NCBI GenBank assembly: GCA_903840165.1
Contig: CAIMEY010000110.1
Coordinates: 124,001-188,000 of the forward strand
Direction of reading: 5' to 3'
From: an uncultured Myxococcales bacterium
GTDB taxonomy: Bacteria > Myxococcota_A > UBA9042
Length of the DNA: 64,000 bases
The notes beneath the pieces are model-generated. The model was not told the origin of the DNA. It made no database searches and saw nothing but the letters and a program-made list of their open reading frames with translations. Of this stretch, positions 26,648 through 34,820 are shown one piece after another; within the stretch, counting starts at the first letter, position 1, and every line of letters starts with the position of its first letter. The position numbers and the translations under genes were made by a program.

Positions 26648-26916
26648 CCAACGATCGCTCCCCTTTCCCATCACTGTCTGCCTCAGGCTCTGGTCGCCTC
26701 GGCGCTTGACGAGGGCCAGGGACCGGCGTAGAAGCGCAGCCGCCTATCGATTGTTGGCCCGCCTGGACCTTGCAATCGTGCGGGATTGCCCCGAAATTGG
26801 GTCGGCGGTGCGATCGGTGCAGGCTCCAGAGGCCGCCTCCGTGGATGCCCCTGAGGCCCTCGCCGTCCCGGCATGCGCCTCCCGTTCGCCAGCTTCCCCT
26901 CTTCTTGGAGCTTGAT

Positions 26917-27975
26917 ATGACTCACCAATCTGCACCTGAACTCAGCTTTGGCGGCGGGCTGCCGGACTTGCGGGACCAAGTCATTTTGGTGACGGGCGGC
27001 ACGGGTTCCTTTGGCCGCGCGATGACGCAGCGCCTGCTGTCAGACTTTCAACCGCGCAAAGTGATTGTGTTTTCGCGCGATGAGCAGAAACACTTCCAAA
27101 TGCAGCAGGACATGCCCGATCCCCGCTTGCGCTTTTTCGTCGGCGACGTGCGCGATCGTCAGCGGCTGATGCGTGCCTTTGAAGGCGTGGACGTCGTGCT
27201 ACACGCCGCGGCGATGAAGCATGTGCCCCTTGCGGAATACAATCCGCTTGAGGCGATTCGGACCAACATCGACGGTGCTGTCAACGTGATTGACGCGGCC
27301 CTCGAGCGCAACGTAAAGCGCGTCGTCGCGTTGTCCACGGACAAGGCCGTCAATCCGGTAAACCTCTATGGTGCTACCAAGTTGTGCATGGAGAAGCTAT
27401 TTATTGCAGCCAACAGTTACCGCGGTTCTCACGCCACGTCCTTTGCGGTTGTGCGCTACGGAAACGTTGTGGGTTCAAAGGGTTCTGTTGTGCCCCTTTT
27501 CGCCAAACAGCGCCTCGAAGGCCGGCTCACCCTGACCGACCCGCAGATGACGCGCTTTTGGATCACCATGCGCCAGGCTGTAGACCTCGTCGTGCTGGCC
27601 TTGACGGTTGGCACCGGTGGCGAAGTCTTTGTGCCCAAGATTCCCGCAGCAGATCTAGCAAGTTTGGCACAGGCGATGGGCCCGGGCTGCGAGCACAAGG
27701 TCCTTGGCGTGCGTCCTGGCGAGAAGATCCATGAGGCCCTGATCACCGCCGACGAAGCACCGCAAGTCCTTGACTGTGGTCGTTATTTCGTCATCGAGCC
27801 GAGCTTTCCCTGGTGGGGAGGCGTCCAGCTGCCCGGCCATCACGTGGCGGCGGACTTCACCTACACAAGCGCCAATGCGCCCGATCGGCTTCCGGTCGTT
27901 GAGTTGCGCAAGACCTTGGTAGAGCTCGGTTTTCTCCCAGATGACGTTGGGAATAGCGCGCCAGGCGTGGCATGA
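26917..27975 (+). CDS. pseB: UDP-N-acetylglucosamine 4,6-dehydratase (inverting), PseB-like
   Basis: PseB starts pseudaminic acid synthesis by 4,6-dehydration and 5-epimerisation of UDP-GlcNAc. The 352-residue short-chain dehydrogenase-type protein has the NAD(P) motif 'VTGGTGSFG', 'DVRDRQRL', 'AAAMKHVPLAEYNP', 'STDKAVNPVNLYGATK' with Y151 and K155, and 'VRYGNVVGSKGSVVP', all close to PseB/FlaA1-type enzymes. TTGGAG precedes ATG 26917. It is the first gene of a contiguous operon whose members overlap by a few bases, and its stop overlaps the flippase start (ATGA). Confidence 0.93.
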   Translation: MTHQSAPELSFGGGLPDLRDQVILVTGGTGSFGRAMTQRLLSDFQPRKVIVFSRDEQKHFQMQQDMPDPRLRFFVGDVRDRQRLMRAFEGVDVVLHAAAMKHVPLAEYNPLEAIRTNIDGAVNVIDAALERNVKRVVALSTDKAVNPVNLYGATKLCMEKLFIAANSYRGSHATSFAVVRYGNVVGSKGSVVPLFAKQRLEGRLTLTDPQMTRFWITMRQAVDLVVLALTVGTGGEVFVPKIPAADLASLAQAMGPGCEHKVLGVRPGEKIHEALITADEAPQVLDCGRYFVIEPSFPWWGGVQLPGHHVAADFTYTSANAPDRLPVVELRKTLVELGFLPDDVGNSAPGVA

Positions 27976-29636
27976 CCGTGCCGGAGCCTTCAGCAGGGCC
28001 AGCAGAGCCTTCAGCGGGGGCAGCGGAGCCTTCAGCGGGGGCAGCGGAGCCTTCAGCGGGGGCAGCGGAGCCTTCAGCAGGGCCAGTGGCGCCTTCTGCG
28101 GGTGAATTGGCGGCGCAGCCCTTAGCCCCTGCGTCCAATGTAAAATCTCCAGTCCTGACAAGCAGTTTGCAGCGCCTATTTCGCAACGCCAGCCTCTATG
28201 GCGCCGGGACGCTGCTGGTTTCCCTGATCGGCATGGTCATGGACCCGGTGCTGTCTTATCGCTTGAATCGCGCAGACTTTGGCGTCGTCGGCCTGGCCGC
28301 AACGGTCACCGGCATGCTCTCGGCCCTGTACACGTTCGGCCTCGACAGCGCTGCCGGCCGGTCCTGGTACGATGTCGCCACCAATGAAGGCGCACGCCGG
28401 CGCAGCATCGGCACGCTAAATACCTTTCTACTCGTATGGTTACTGCTTCTCACGGCGCTCCAAGAATGGCTGGGCCCCGGGCTCTACGGTCACTTCTTGC
28501 CCGGCATCCCCTACGCAACCTACGGCCGCCTCATCGCATTGGCTTTACTTTTCAATGCTTTGTCTGCCATTCCTCGAGCCCTTTGGACCGCGTCGGAGGA
28601 TGTACGGCGCCTGGTCGGCATGCGCGTCGCCGCTTCCCTGCTCGGATCGGCCTTACTATACGCGCTGTTGCTGTGCACGCACGCGGGACCGATGGCGGTG
28701 CTCATCGCCAATGCTGTCACGCCGGTGCTGCTCCTGTGGCCGTTTTTGCGCTTTGGTTGGGGGCACTTCGGCTTTGCTTGGGACCGTCCGTCTCTGCGCG
28801 AATCCCTGGCCTTCAGCCTGCCGATGGTCGTGCACATGTCGAGCCATTGGGCCCTCAATGCAGCCGATCGTCTCGTGCTTGAAAGGCTGATGCATCGCGA
28901 GGCTGTCGGTTTGTATTCAGCGGCTTACAATGCCTCGACCGCAGCGCTGATCACCATTAACCTCTCCATCAACGGCGCGTACGTTCCGCAGTTTATGCGC
29001 GCCCATGGCAAGGCCGATCAGGGGCCCTTCGTCGGGCGTGCCATCACGGCCTTTCTTGGCGCTTCTGCTTTGGCGACGCTGGGTTTCATCGCACTGGCAC
29101 CGGCGGTGATGCGCCTTGTGTATTCGCAGAACTTCACGGCCGCGGCTGACCTCTTGCCTCCCCTATGCCTGGGCGCTTTTGCCCAAGCATTCTATCTGAT
29201 TGCGGTCAACGGCCTCTTCCACGCCAAGCGCACGAGATTGCTGCCTCTACTGACCCTGACTGCCGGAATTTCCAATATTGCCCTTTGTTTTTGGTGGATT
29301 CCTCGCTTCGGTCTGGTCGGCGCCGCCTGGGCGACCACGGCTGCTTACGTGATCCTGGCCGGGCTGATGATCCTGGCTTGTGCATCCGTCACCAAATTAC
29401 CTTGGCAAATTGCACGATTGACGCGCATCGGCATCATCTTTGCTGCCGGTGCGACGTTGGCTGTTGGTCTAGGTGGGCGTTGGACGCCGTGGATGGACCT
29501 CTTGATAGGACTGGCGATTCTTGTCGCCGCCCCCATGGCGCTCTGGGCCACTGGCTTTTTTACGGCTGAGGAAAAACAATGGCTGCTGAGTCGGGTTGGA
29601 CCCTGGCTGGGCCGCCGCACGCAGGAGATGCCATGA
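27972..29636 (+). CDS. Wzx/MOP-type polysaccharide flippase with N-terminal PSAG repeats
   Basis: The 554-residue protein has about twelve to fourteen hydrophobic helices from residue ~60 on and the look of the polysaccharide-transport/MATE superfamily ('LYGAGTLLVSLIGMVMDPVLSYRLNRADFG'-type start, shown here in part). It probably flips a lipid-linked glycan containing the sugar made by the flanking Pse genes, which is inference from context. The first 46 residues are unusual: six 7-residue repeats of E-P-S-A-G-A-A type encoded by a 21-bp tandem. These sit on the cytoplasmic side. The gene overlaps pseB by 4 bases and the PseC-like gene by 4 bases. Confidence 0.85.
   Translation: MTVPEPSAGPAEPSAGAAEPSAGAAEPSAGAAEPSAGPVAPSAGELAAQPLAPASNVKSPVLTSSLQRLFRNASLYGAGTLLVSLIGMVMDPVLSYRLNRADFGVVGLAATVTGMLSALYTFGLDSAAGRSWYDVATNEGARRRSIGTLNTFLLVWLLLLTALQEWLGPGLYGHFLPGIPYATYGRLIALALLFNALSAIPRALWTASEDVRRLVGMRVAASLLGSALLYALLLCTHAGPMAVLIANAVTPVLLLWPFLRFGWGHFGFAWDRPSLRESLAFSLPMVVHMSSHWALNAADRLVLERLMHREAVGLYSAAYNASTAALITINLSINGAYVPQFMRAHGKADQGPFVGRAITAFLGASALATLGFIALAPAVMRLVYSQNFTAAADLLPPLCLGAFAQAFYLIAVNGLFHAKRTRLLPLLTLTAGISNIALCFWWIPRFGLVGAAWATTAAYVILAGLMILACASVTKLPWQIARLTRIGIIFAAGATLAVGLGGRWTPWMDLLIGLAILVAAPMALWATGFFTAEEKQWLLSRVGPWLGRRTQEMP
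27984..28109 (+). repeat. 21-bp tandem repeat, six units, coding
   Basis: Units of GAGCCTTCAGCRGGGSCAGCR type encode E-P-S-A-G-(A/P)-A six times at the flippase N-terminus; the last unit has diverged (A-P-S-A-G-E-L). Such in-frame repeats vary in number readily by slippage. Confidence 0.9.
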
Positions 29637-30796
29637 GTGACCAACCGCGATTTCTGTCCTATGGCCGCCAAAATATTGACCAAACGGACATTGATGCCGT
29701 CGTGGCTGTTTTGCGCAGTGATTTCCTCACCCAGGGGCCGGAAGTCGAACGGTTTGAACAGGCCCTGGCTGCCGCCACCGGAGCGCGTTTTGCCATCGCC
29801 TATAGCCATGGAACTGCAGCACTTTTTGGCGCTTGCTTTGCGGCGGGTGTGCAGGCCGGCGATGAGGTCATCACCTCGCCCATCACCTTTGCCGCTTCGG
29901 CCAATTGTGCAGCTTATCTCGGGGCTAAGCCCGTTTTTGCGGACGTGGAGCCCCTGATGGTCACCCTGGACCCGGACGCGTTTGAACGAGCCATCACGCC
30001 GCGGACCAAAGCGGTGATTCCTGTTCACTTTGCCGGGCAACCCGTGCAACTTGAAGAAATCTCGGCGATTGCCCGCAAGCACGGTCTCACGGTCATCGAG
30101 GATGCCGCCCATGCCCTGGGCGCGCGCTACCACGGCAAACCCATTGGTGGGACAGGCCTTTCTGACATGGCGATCTTGTCCTTTCACCCGGTCAAGCACA
30201 TCACCACGGGGGAGGGCGGCGCGGTGACAACCGACGACCCGCAGTTGGCCGACCGCCTGCGTCGCTTTCGCAATCATGGAATTGAGCGAGATCCTTCGCG
30301 TTTTACCATCCCATCGCCGGGGCCTTGGTACCATGAGATGCAGGACCTGGGCCACAACTTCCGACTCACTGACCTGCAGGCAGCCCTGGGACGTTCACAA
30401 CTGCAACGATTACCGGCATTTGTCGCCCGTCGCCAGGCCATTGCTGTCCTGTACGAGCGCCTACTGGCGGGCGTGGCCGGCGTCAAGACGCTCGGGCATC
30501 TGCCTGACACAGAAAATAGCTATCATTTGATGGTTCTACGTATTGACTTTGCTGGACTCGGTCGCGACCGCGCTCAGGTGATGGATGCGTTGCGTGCCCG
30601 GCAAATTGGCTCACAAGTTCATTATATTCCGTGCTATCGCCATCCCTATCACGCCGCGGCCGGTTGGCAGCCGGCCGATTTCCCCAATGCCGAAGCCTTC
30701 TACGCCCAGGCCTTGTCCCTGCCGATGTACCCCGACCTGAGCGACGCCGATGTCGCCCGCGTTGTCCTTGCTTTGCAAGAGGTTTTGCATGGCTGA
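29633..30796 (+). CDS. pseC: PseC-like PLP aminotransferase (DegT/DnrJ/EryC1 family)
   Basis: PseC aminates the 4-keto sugar produced by PseB. The 387-residue protein shows the family blocks 'YGRQNIDQTDIDAVVAVL', 'DFLTQGPEVERFE', 'SHGTAALFGACFAAG', 'ITSPITFAASANC', 'VIEDAAHALGARY' and the PLP lysine K188 in 'ILSFHPVKHITTGEGG'. ATG 29633 follows AGGAG and overlaps the flippase stop (ATGA). Its 3' end overlaps the next gene by 8 bases. The PseC label rests on both sequence blocks and the position between PseB and the PseG/PseI enzymes. Confidence 0.9.
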   Translation: MSDQPRFLSYGRQNIDQTDIDAVVAVLRSDFLTQGPEVERFEQALAAATGARFAIAYSHGTAALFGACFAAGVQAGDEVITSPITFAASANCAAYLGAKPVFADVEPLMVTLDPDAFERAITPRTKAVIPVHFAGQPVQLEEISAIARKHGLTVIEDAAHALGARYHGKPIGGTGLSDMAILSFHPVKHITTGEGGAVTTDDPQLADRLRRFRNHGIERDPSRFTIPSPGPWYHEMQDLGHNFRLTDLQAALGRSQLQRLPAFVARRQAIAVLYERLLAGVAGVKTLGHLPDTENSYHLMVLRIDFAGLGRDRAQVMDALRARQIGSQVHYIPCYRHPYHAAAGWQPADFPNAEAFYAQALSLPMYPDLSDADVARVVLALQEVLHG

Positions 30797-32612
30797 GAGT
30801 CCGCACCCCGTCGTGGTCCTGATTCAGGCGCGCATGGGGTCGAGCCGCCTGCCGGGCAAGGTCATGCGCAACGTCGCCGGGCGGTCTTTGCTTGCGCACT
30901 TGCTGCAAAGGCTGCGGGCGGCCAAGACACTGGATAACATTGTACTTGCCACGACTTGTGACCAGCGCGATGACGAACTCGTCGCCCACGCTGCTGCCCT
31001 GCAGTTGCCGGTCTTTCGCGGCGATGAGGCCGACGTTCTCGACCGATTTGTCCAAGCCGCGCGCGCCTTTTCGGCCCAAACCGTGGTTCGAATCACGGCC
31101 GATTGCCCGCTCATGGATCCGGCCGAAGTGGACCGCGTCGTCGGTGCGTTCTTGCAGGCTTGGCCGACCCTAGACTACGCAAGTAACCAGTTGCCGCAGC
31201 AGCGAAAAGTACCGCTTGGCTTGGCTGTTGAGGTCTTCAGTCGGGTGGCTTTGGAGCAGGCGGGCACGCAGGCGACGCACCCCCACCAGCGCGAGCACGT
31301 GACGCCCTACCTCTATGACACGCCGGGTCGCTTCCGGACTGAGCTCATTGATTTTCCAGAGGATCTGTCTGAATTCCGTATCACGGTTGATACCCCGCAG
31401 GACCTCGCCGTAGTGACGCCGGTGCTCGAGGCGTTGGCGGGGCATCCGCGCGCCTTTGCGCTGCAGTCGGCCATCGAATTCCTGCGGGCCCATCCAGAAA
31501 TTACTTCGCAAAATGCCGACATTCACCAGAAGGCGCACACCGAGGCCGCCGCGCCCCGACCCGTGTTGCTGCTGCGGGCCGATGCAACGGTGGCGGGGGG
31601 CACTGGGCACGTCATGCGCGTGCTGGGCCTGGGCCAGGCGTGGAGGCGGCAGGGTGGTAATGTCCTCGTTGTTTCGAAGGATTTGCCCGAACCCCTGGCG
31701 CAGCGTGTGGTCCAGGCTGGGCTTGAACTGGTTCGCTTGCTGGGCGAACCGGCGTCGGACCAAGACGCCGATCAGACCTTGAGCTTAGCCAAAGCGCGGC
31801 ACGTGCAGGCTGTTCTTGTTGATGGATATCATTTCAATCATCAATACTTAGCCTCCCTGCGCCTACCGGACCTGCCCCTGGCCTACGTCGATGATTTCGC
31901 GCAGCCCGATTTGCCTGTGGATCTTGCGCTGATGCCAAATGCCGGTGCCGTCGCGCCAGAGGGTCATCTTGCGCAAAAAGTGCTTGCAGGAAGCGAGTTT
32001 ACGCCTGTGCGCGATGATTTGCGCTTGGCTCCGCGCCCGCCGCGGCAGTTCGACCACAGTCCCCTGCGCTTGTTGCTGACCTTTGGCGGCAGCGATCCTG
32101 CGCACATGTCCCTGCGTATCCTTCCGATTATCCAGCGAATTGCTCAGACGCTGCCTCTGCAGACGACCCTGCTCTTGGGGCCGGCCCAGGCCGACATTGC
32201 CGCCGTGCGCGCGCTAGCCGCCCCTAGCTCGGAAATCGAAATCCTGCATAATGTCAAGGATATGCCGGGTCTGCTGGCGCGAATCGATCTAGCCTGCAGC
32301 GCGGCAGGGACAACCACATGGGAACTCGCGACCTTGGGCGTGCCGACCTTGCTGGTGCCTGTGGCAGACAACCAGGCTGTCGTTGTGCGTGGCCTGCTGC
32401 AGGCTGGCGCCGGCCAAGCGACGGCACCGGCGTGGGAACTCAGCGATAGTCAACTTGAATCGGCCCTCGTCGATTTTCTGCACGCAGGCCAACTGGCGTG
32501 GCAAAATTGGTCCCAGGCCGCCATGCGCCTTATCGATGGGGGCGGGGCAGATCGAATCATTACTGAAATCAAACGATTTTCTTCGGAGTTTCGCCATGGC
32601 AACCGCGCTTAG
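30789..32612 (+). CDS. Bifunctional protein: PseF/SpsF-like cytidylyltransferase fused to PseG-like UDP-sugar hydrolase
   Basis: Residues 1 to about 245 are a nucleotidyltransferase with 'VVLIQARMGSSRLPGKVM', 'VVRITADCPLMDP' and 'FRITVDTPQDLAVV', as in SpsF and CMP-sugar synthetases. Residues ~258 to 600 match PseG, the hydrolase that removes UDP from 2,4-diacetamido-2,4,6-trideoxy-L-altrose: 'RADATVAGGTGHVMRVLGLG', 'VLVDGYHFNHQYL', 'LLLTFGGSDPAHMSLRIL' and 'DLACSAAGTTTWELATLGVP'. The protein (607 residues) thus joins the UDP-removal step and the final CMP activation, which are not consecutive. Its start overlaps the PseC-like gene by 8 bases and its end overlaps the next by 17. Domain calls are good; the CMP-Pse synthase role of the N-terminal half is inferred. 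Confidence 0.85.
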   Translation: MAESPHPVVVLIQARMGSSRLPGKVMRNVAGRSLLAHLLQRLRAAKTLDNIVLATTCDQRDDELVAHAAALQLPVFRGDEADVLDRFVQAARAFSAQTVVRITADCPLMDPAEVDRVVGAFLQAWPTLDYASNQLPQQRKVPLGLAVEVFSRVALEQAGTQATHPHQREHVTPYLYDTPGRFRTELIDFPEDLSEFRITVDTPQDLAVVTPVLEALAGHPRAFALQSAIEFLRAHPEITSQNADIHQKAHTEAAAPRPVLLLRADATVAGGTGHVMRVLGLGQAWRRQGGNVLVVSKDLPEPLAQRVVQAGLELVRLLGEPASDQDADQTLSLAKARHVQAVLVDGYHFNHQYLASLRLPDLPLAYVDDFAQPDLPVDLALMPNAGAVAPEGHLAQKVLAGSEFTPVRDDLRLAPRPPRQFDHSPLRLLLTFGGSDPAHMSLRILPIIQRIAQTLPLQTTLLLGPAQADIAAVRALAAPSSEIEILHNVKDMPGLLARIDLACSAAGTTTWELATLGVPTLLVPVADNQAVVVRGLLQAGAGQATAPAWELSDSQLESALVDFLHAGQLAWQNWSQAAMRLIDGGGADRIITEIKRFSSEFRHGNRA

Positions 32613-34143
32613 CCCAATCGCAATCGGCAAACACCAGTTGGGTCCCGGTCATCCCTGCTATATCATTGCGGAAGCGGGTAGCAATCACAATGGCAACCTG
32701 CAACAGGCGCTGGCCCTCATTGATGTTGCGGCGGACGCCCGCTGCGATGCCGTGAAGTTTCAAGTGTTCAAGGCCAGTCGGCTCTATCCGCCTGGGGCTG
32801 GAGCCAGCGATTACTTAGGGGATCCGCGGTCGATCGATGAGATCATCGCCGCCATGGAACTGCCGGAGTCCTGGATTCCGACCTTGCACGCTCATTGTCA
32901 GAAAAGAGGTTTAGATTTCCTCAGTTCAGCCTTTGATGAAGGGGCCGTCGACCTGATCGCGCCCTGGGTCGATGCGTTCAAGTGCGCCAGTTACGAGATG
33001 ACGCACACGCCCCTGCTGCAATACATGGTTCGCAAAGGCAAACCGGTGCTTCTCTCGACTGGTGCCGCGACCCTGGATGAAGTCGGGCAGGCGGTCGCGG
33101 CCGTGCGCGCTGTTCAGACCGATCGGCAAAAAGTGCCTCTGATTTTGCTGCAATGCACGGCGGCCTATCCTGCGCCCCTTCACTCGGCCAACGTCCGCGC
33201 TCTAGCGCATATGCGTGAAACGTTTGGGGTTCTCACGGGCCTTTCCGATCACACACGCGCGGCCACCGCTGCCATCGCGGCTGTGGCCCTGGGGGCCGTC
33301 GTGGTTGAGAAGCACTTCACGCTGTCCAATCGCCTCCCGGGCCCGGATCACAGTTTTGCTTTGGAGCCTAGGGAGTTGCATGAGCTTGTTGCCGCCATTC
33401 GCGACACCGAAGCGGCCTTGGGCGATGGTCTCAAGATCGGCACGGCGGTTGAAGCAGAGCTGCGGCACTTTGCCCGACGCTCGGTCTTTACCAGTCAAAT
33501 TGTCAATGAAGGCGATGTATTGACTGAAGAAAATACCCAAGTTCTGCGCCGTGGCAAGTTGGCGGCCGGCTTGGACCCGCACCTGCATCCGGCCGTCCTT
33601 GGGCATCGCGCCGCCCGCACCTTGGGAGCCTTTGTCCCTTTGCAGGCTGCCGATGTCGCCGATGCGCCCGAACTCCATGAACACTCAGTGCAATTGCGCC
33701 GTGCTGGGCCTGATGACGCCAAGGCGGTCTGGCAGTACAACGATGCGCCTGCGACCCGGGCTGTGTCCCTGTCGACCGCTGCGATTCCGTGGACCACCCA
33801 CCAGCAGTGGTTTGCCGAGCGCTTGGCAGATCCCCATTGCCGGCTGTGGATCATTGAACAGGACGGCGCTTCGTGTGGCGTCGTACGTGTGGACAAACAG
33901 GGGGATTATGGCGTTATTTCAATCGCTTTAGACCAGGGTGCCCAGGGCCATGGTGTCGGTCGAACCGCCCTGATCGCAGCCAGTCAACGCTACTTTGGCG
34001 AAACGGGCGACCGAGAAGTGCAAGCGCTGATTTTGCCCACAAACTTGCCGAGTTTGCGTGCCTTTGCGGCTGCCGGCTTTGAACCCCAGGGTCAACGACA
34101 GGTGGGGACCACGACGGTCTACGTCTACGTCCGCCGCGCTTGA
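32596..34143 (+). CDS. Bifunctional protein: PseI-like pseudaminic acid synthase fused to PseH-like GNAT acetyltransferase
   Basis: Residues 1 to about 350 are a NeuB-family synthase condensing the 6-carbon sugar with phosphoenolpyruvate: 'YIIAEAGSNHNGNLQQAL', 'AVKFQVFKASRL', 'AFKCASYEMTHTPLL', 'LLQCTAAYPAP' and 'VEKHFTLSNRLPGPDHSFAL', plus an antifreeze/SAF-type end around 'RRSVFTSQIVNEGDVLT'. From about residue 366 ('VQLRRAGPDDAKAVWQYND') the rest is a GNAT N-acetyltransferase ('GAQGHGVGRTAL', 'NLPSLRAFAAAGFEPQG'), matching the PseH step that the operon otherwise lacks. CGGAG precedes ATG 32596, which lies inside the previous gene. 515 residues. Confidence 0.88.
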   Translation: MATALSPIAIGKHQLGPGHPCYIIAEAGSNHNGNLQQALALIDVAADARCDAVKFQVFKASRLYPPGAGASDYLGDPRSIDEIIAAMELPESWIPTLHAHCQKRGLDFLSSAFDEGAVDLIAPWVDAFKCASYEMTHTPLLQYMVRKGKPVLLSTGAATLDEVGQAVAAVRAVQTDRQKVPLILLQCTAAYPAPLHSANVRALAHMRETFGVLTGLSDHTRAATAAIAAVALGAVVVEKHFTLSNRLPGPDHSFALEPRELHELVAAIRDTEAALGDGLKIGTAVEAELRHFARRSVFTSQIVNEGDVLTEENTQVLRRGKLAAGLDPHLHPAVLGHRAARTLGAFVPLQAADVADAPELHEHSVQLRRAGPDDAKAVWQYNDAPATRAVSLSTAAIPWTTHQQWFAERLADPHCRLWIIEQDGASCGVVRVDKQGDYGVISIALDQGAQGHGVGRTALIAASQRYFGETGDREVQALILPTNLPSLRAFAAAGFEPQGQRQVGTTTVYVYVRRA

Positions 34144-34195
34144 TTCCGTCAGGAATTCTGGCACCATCCGCCGCCCCACTGCCAGGAGTTTGCCC

Positions 34196-34813
34196 ATGTC
34201 TACCGGTTCTTCTCCCGATCCACGCCGCGTCGAAAGGCTTTTTGGCAGCGAATTCGGCGTCGCGTATACCGACCGCAATGCCGAAGTCGATGCGCGTAAA
34301 CCCCAGTTTTTTCATGATCTTTTTGCCAAGCATGGCATCTCGCGCTTACTCGAATGTGGCAGCAATCGCGGCCTGAATCTGGGCCTATGCGCTGCCGATC
34401 CGGCGATGGAAGTCTGGGGCGTCGACATTCAGCGGGCGGCCCTGAGCTTGGCCGCCCAAGCGATGCCTAAAGGGAACTTTGTCTACGGTAGCCTGTTCGA
34501 TTTGCCCTTTAAAGACAATTGGTTCGATATCGCGTTCACCTGCGGGGTACTGATCCACGTGCCGCCCGAGGGCTTAGGCGCGGCGATGGACGAAATGTAC
34601 CGCGTCTCGAGGGGCTGGATTCTCTGCGCAGAATACCATGATGAGCGCGAAGTCGAAGTGCCGTATCGTGGCCTGTCAGGTGCCCTATGGCGGCGAAACT
34701 ACGGTGCAATGTGGCAGGAGCGCTTTCCTGGGCTGACGCTGGTGGATCAGGGCTACAAGGCGCCTGAAGAGGGCTTTGACCGCATCACGTGGCAACTACT
34801 GCGCAAGCCCTGA
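34196..34813 (+). CDS. Pseudaminic acid biosynthesis-associated methyltransferase
   Basis: The 205-residue protein is a class I SAM-dependent methyltransferase: motif I 'LLECGSNRGLNLGLC', the acidic 'VWGVDIQRAAL' end of strand two, and 'DIAFTCGVLIHVPPEGL'. Its N-terminus 'FGSEFGVAYTDRNAEVDA' and overall length fit the small methylase family regularly found in pseudaminic acid loci. It might methylate the sugar or the glycan; the substrate is unknown. AGGAG precedes ATG 34196. It begins 52 bases after the PseI-PseH gene and is the last gene of the Pse group proper. Confidence 0.85.
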   Translation: MSTGSSPDPRRVERLFGSEFGVAYTDRNAEVDARKPQFFHDLFAKHGISRLLECGSNRGLNLGLCAADPAMEVWGVDIQRAALSLAAQAMPKGNFVYGSLFDLPFKDNWFDIAFTCGVLIHVPPEGLGAAMDEMYRVSRGWILCAEYHDEREVEVPYRGLSGALWRRNYGAMWQERFPGLTLVDQGYKAPEEGFDRITWQLLRKP

Positions 34814-34820
34814 GTTCGTC

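Larger units (their letters stand above)
26308..26916. other. Divergent intergenic region with a three-copy REP-like array
   Basis: These 609 bases separate the starts of two divergent genes (Cys-rich secreted protein and pseB-like). Three repeat copies in the same orientation occupy 26441-26647. The remainder, including 26650-26916, shows no gene or recognisable RNA. Open frames that cross the repeats translate them as R-Y-Y-R and are not believable. Confidence 0.6.

Noticed and set aside
26304..26651. Minus-strand frames starting in the repeat array (translated as F-Q-A-L-x-x-R-Y-Y-R)
   Set aside because: The recurring peptide is only the translation of the repeat; the true gene starts at GTG 26307 with a ribosome-binding site.
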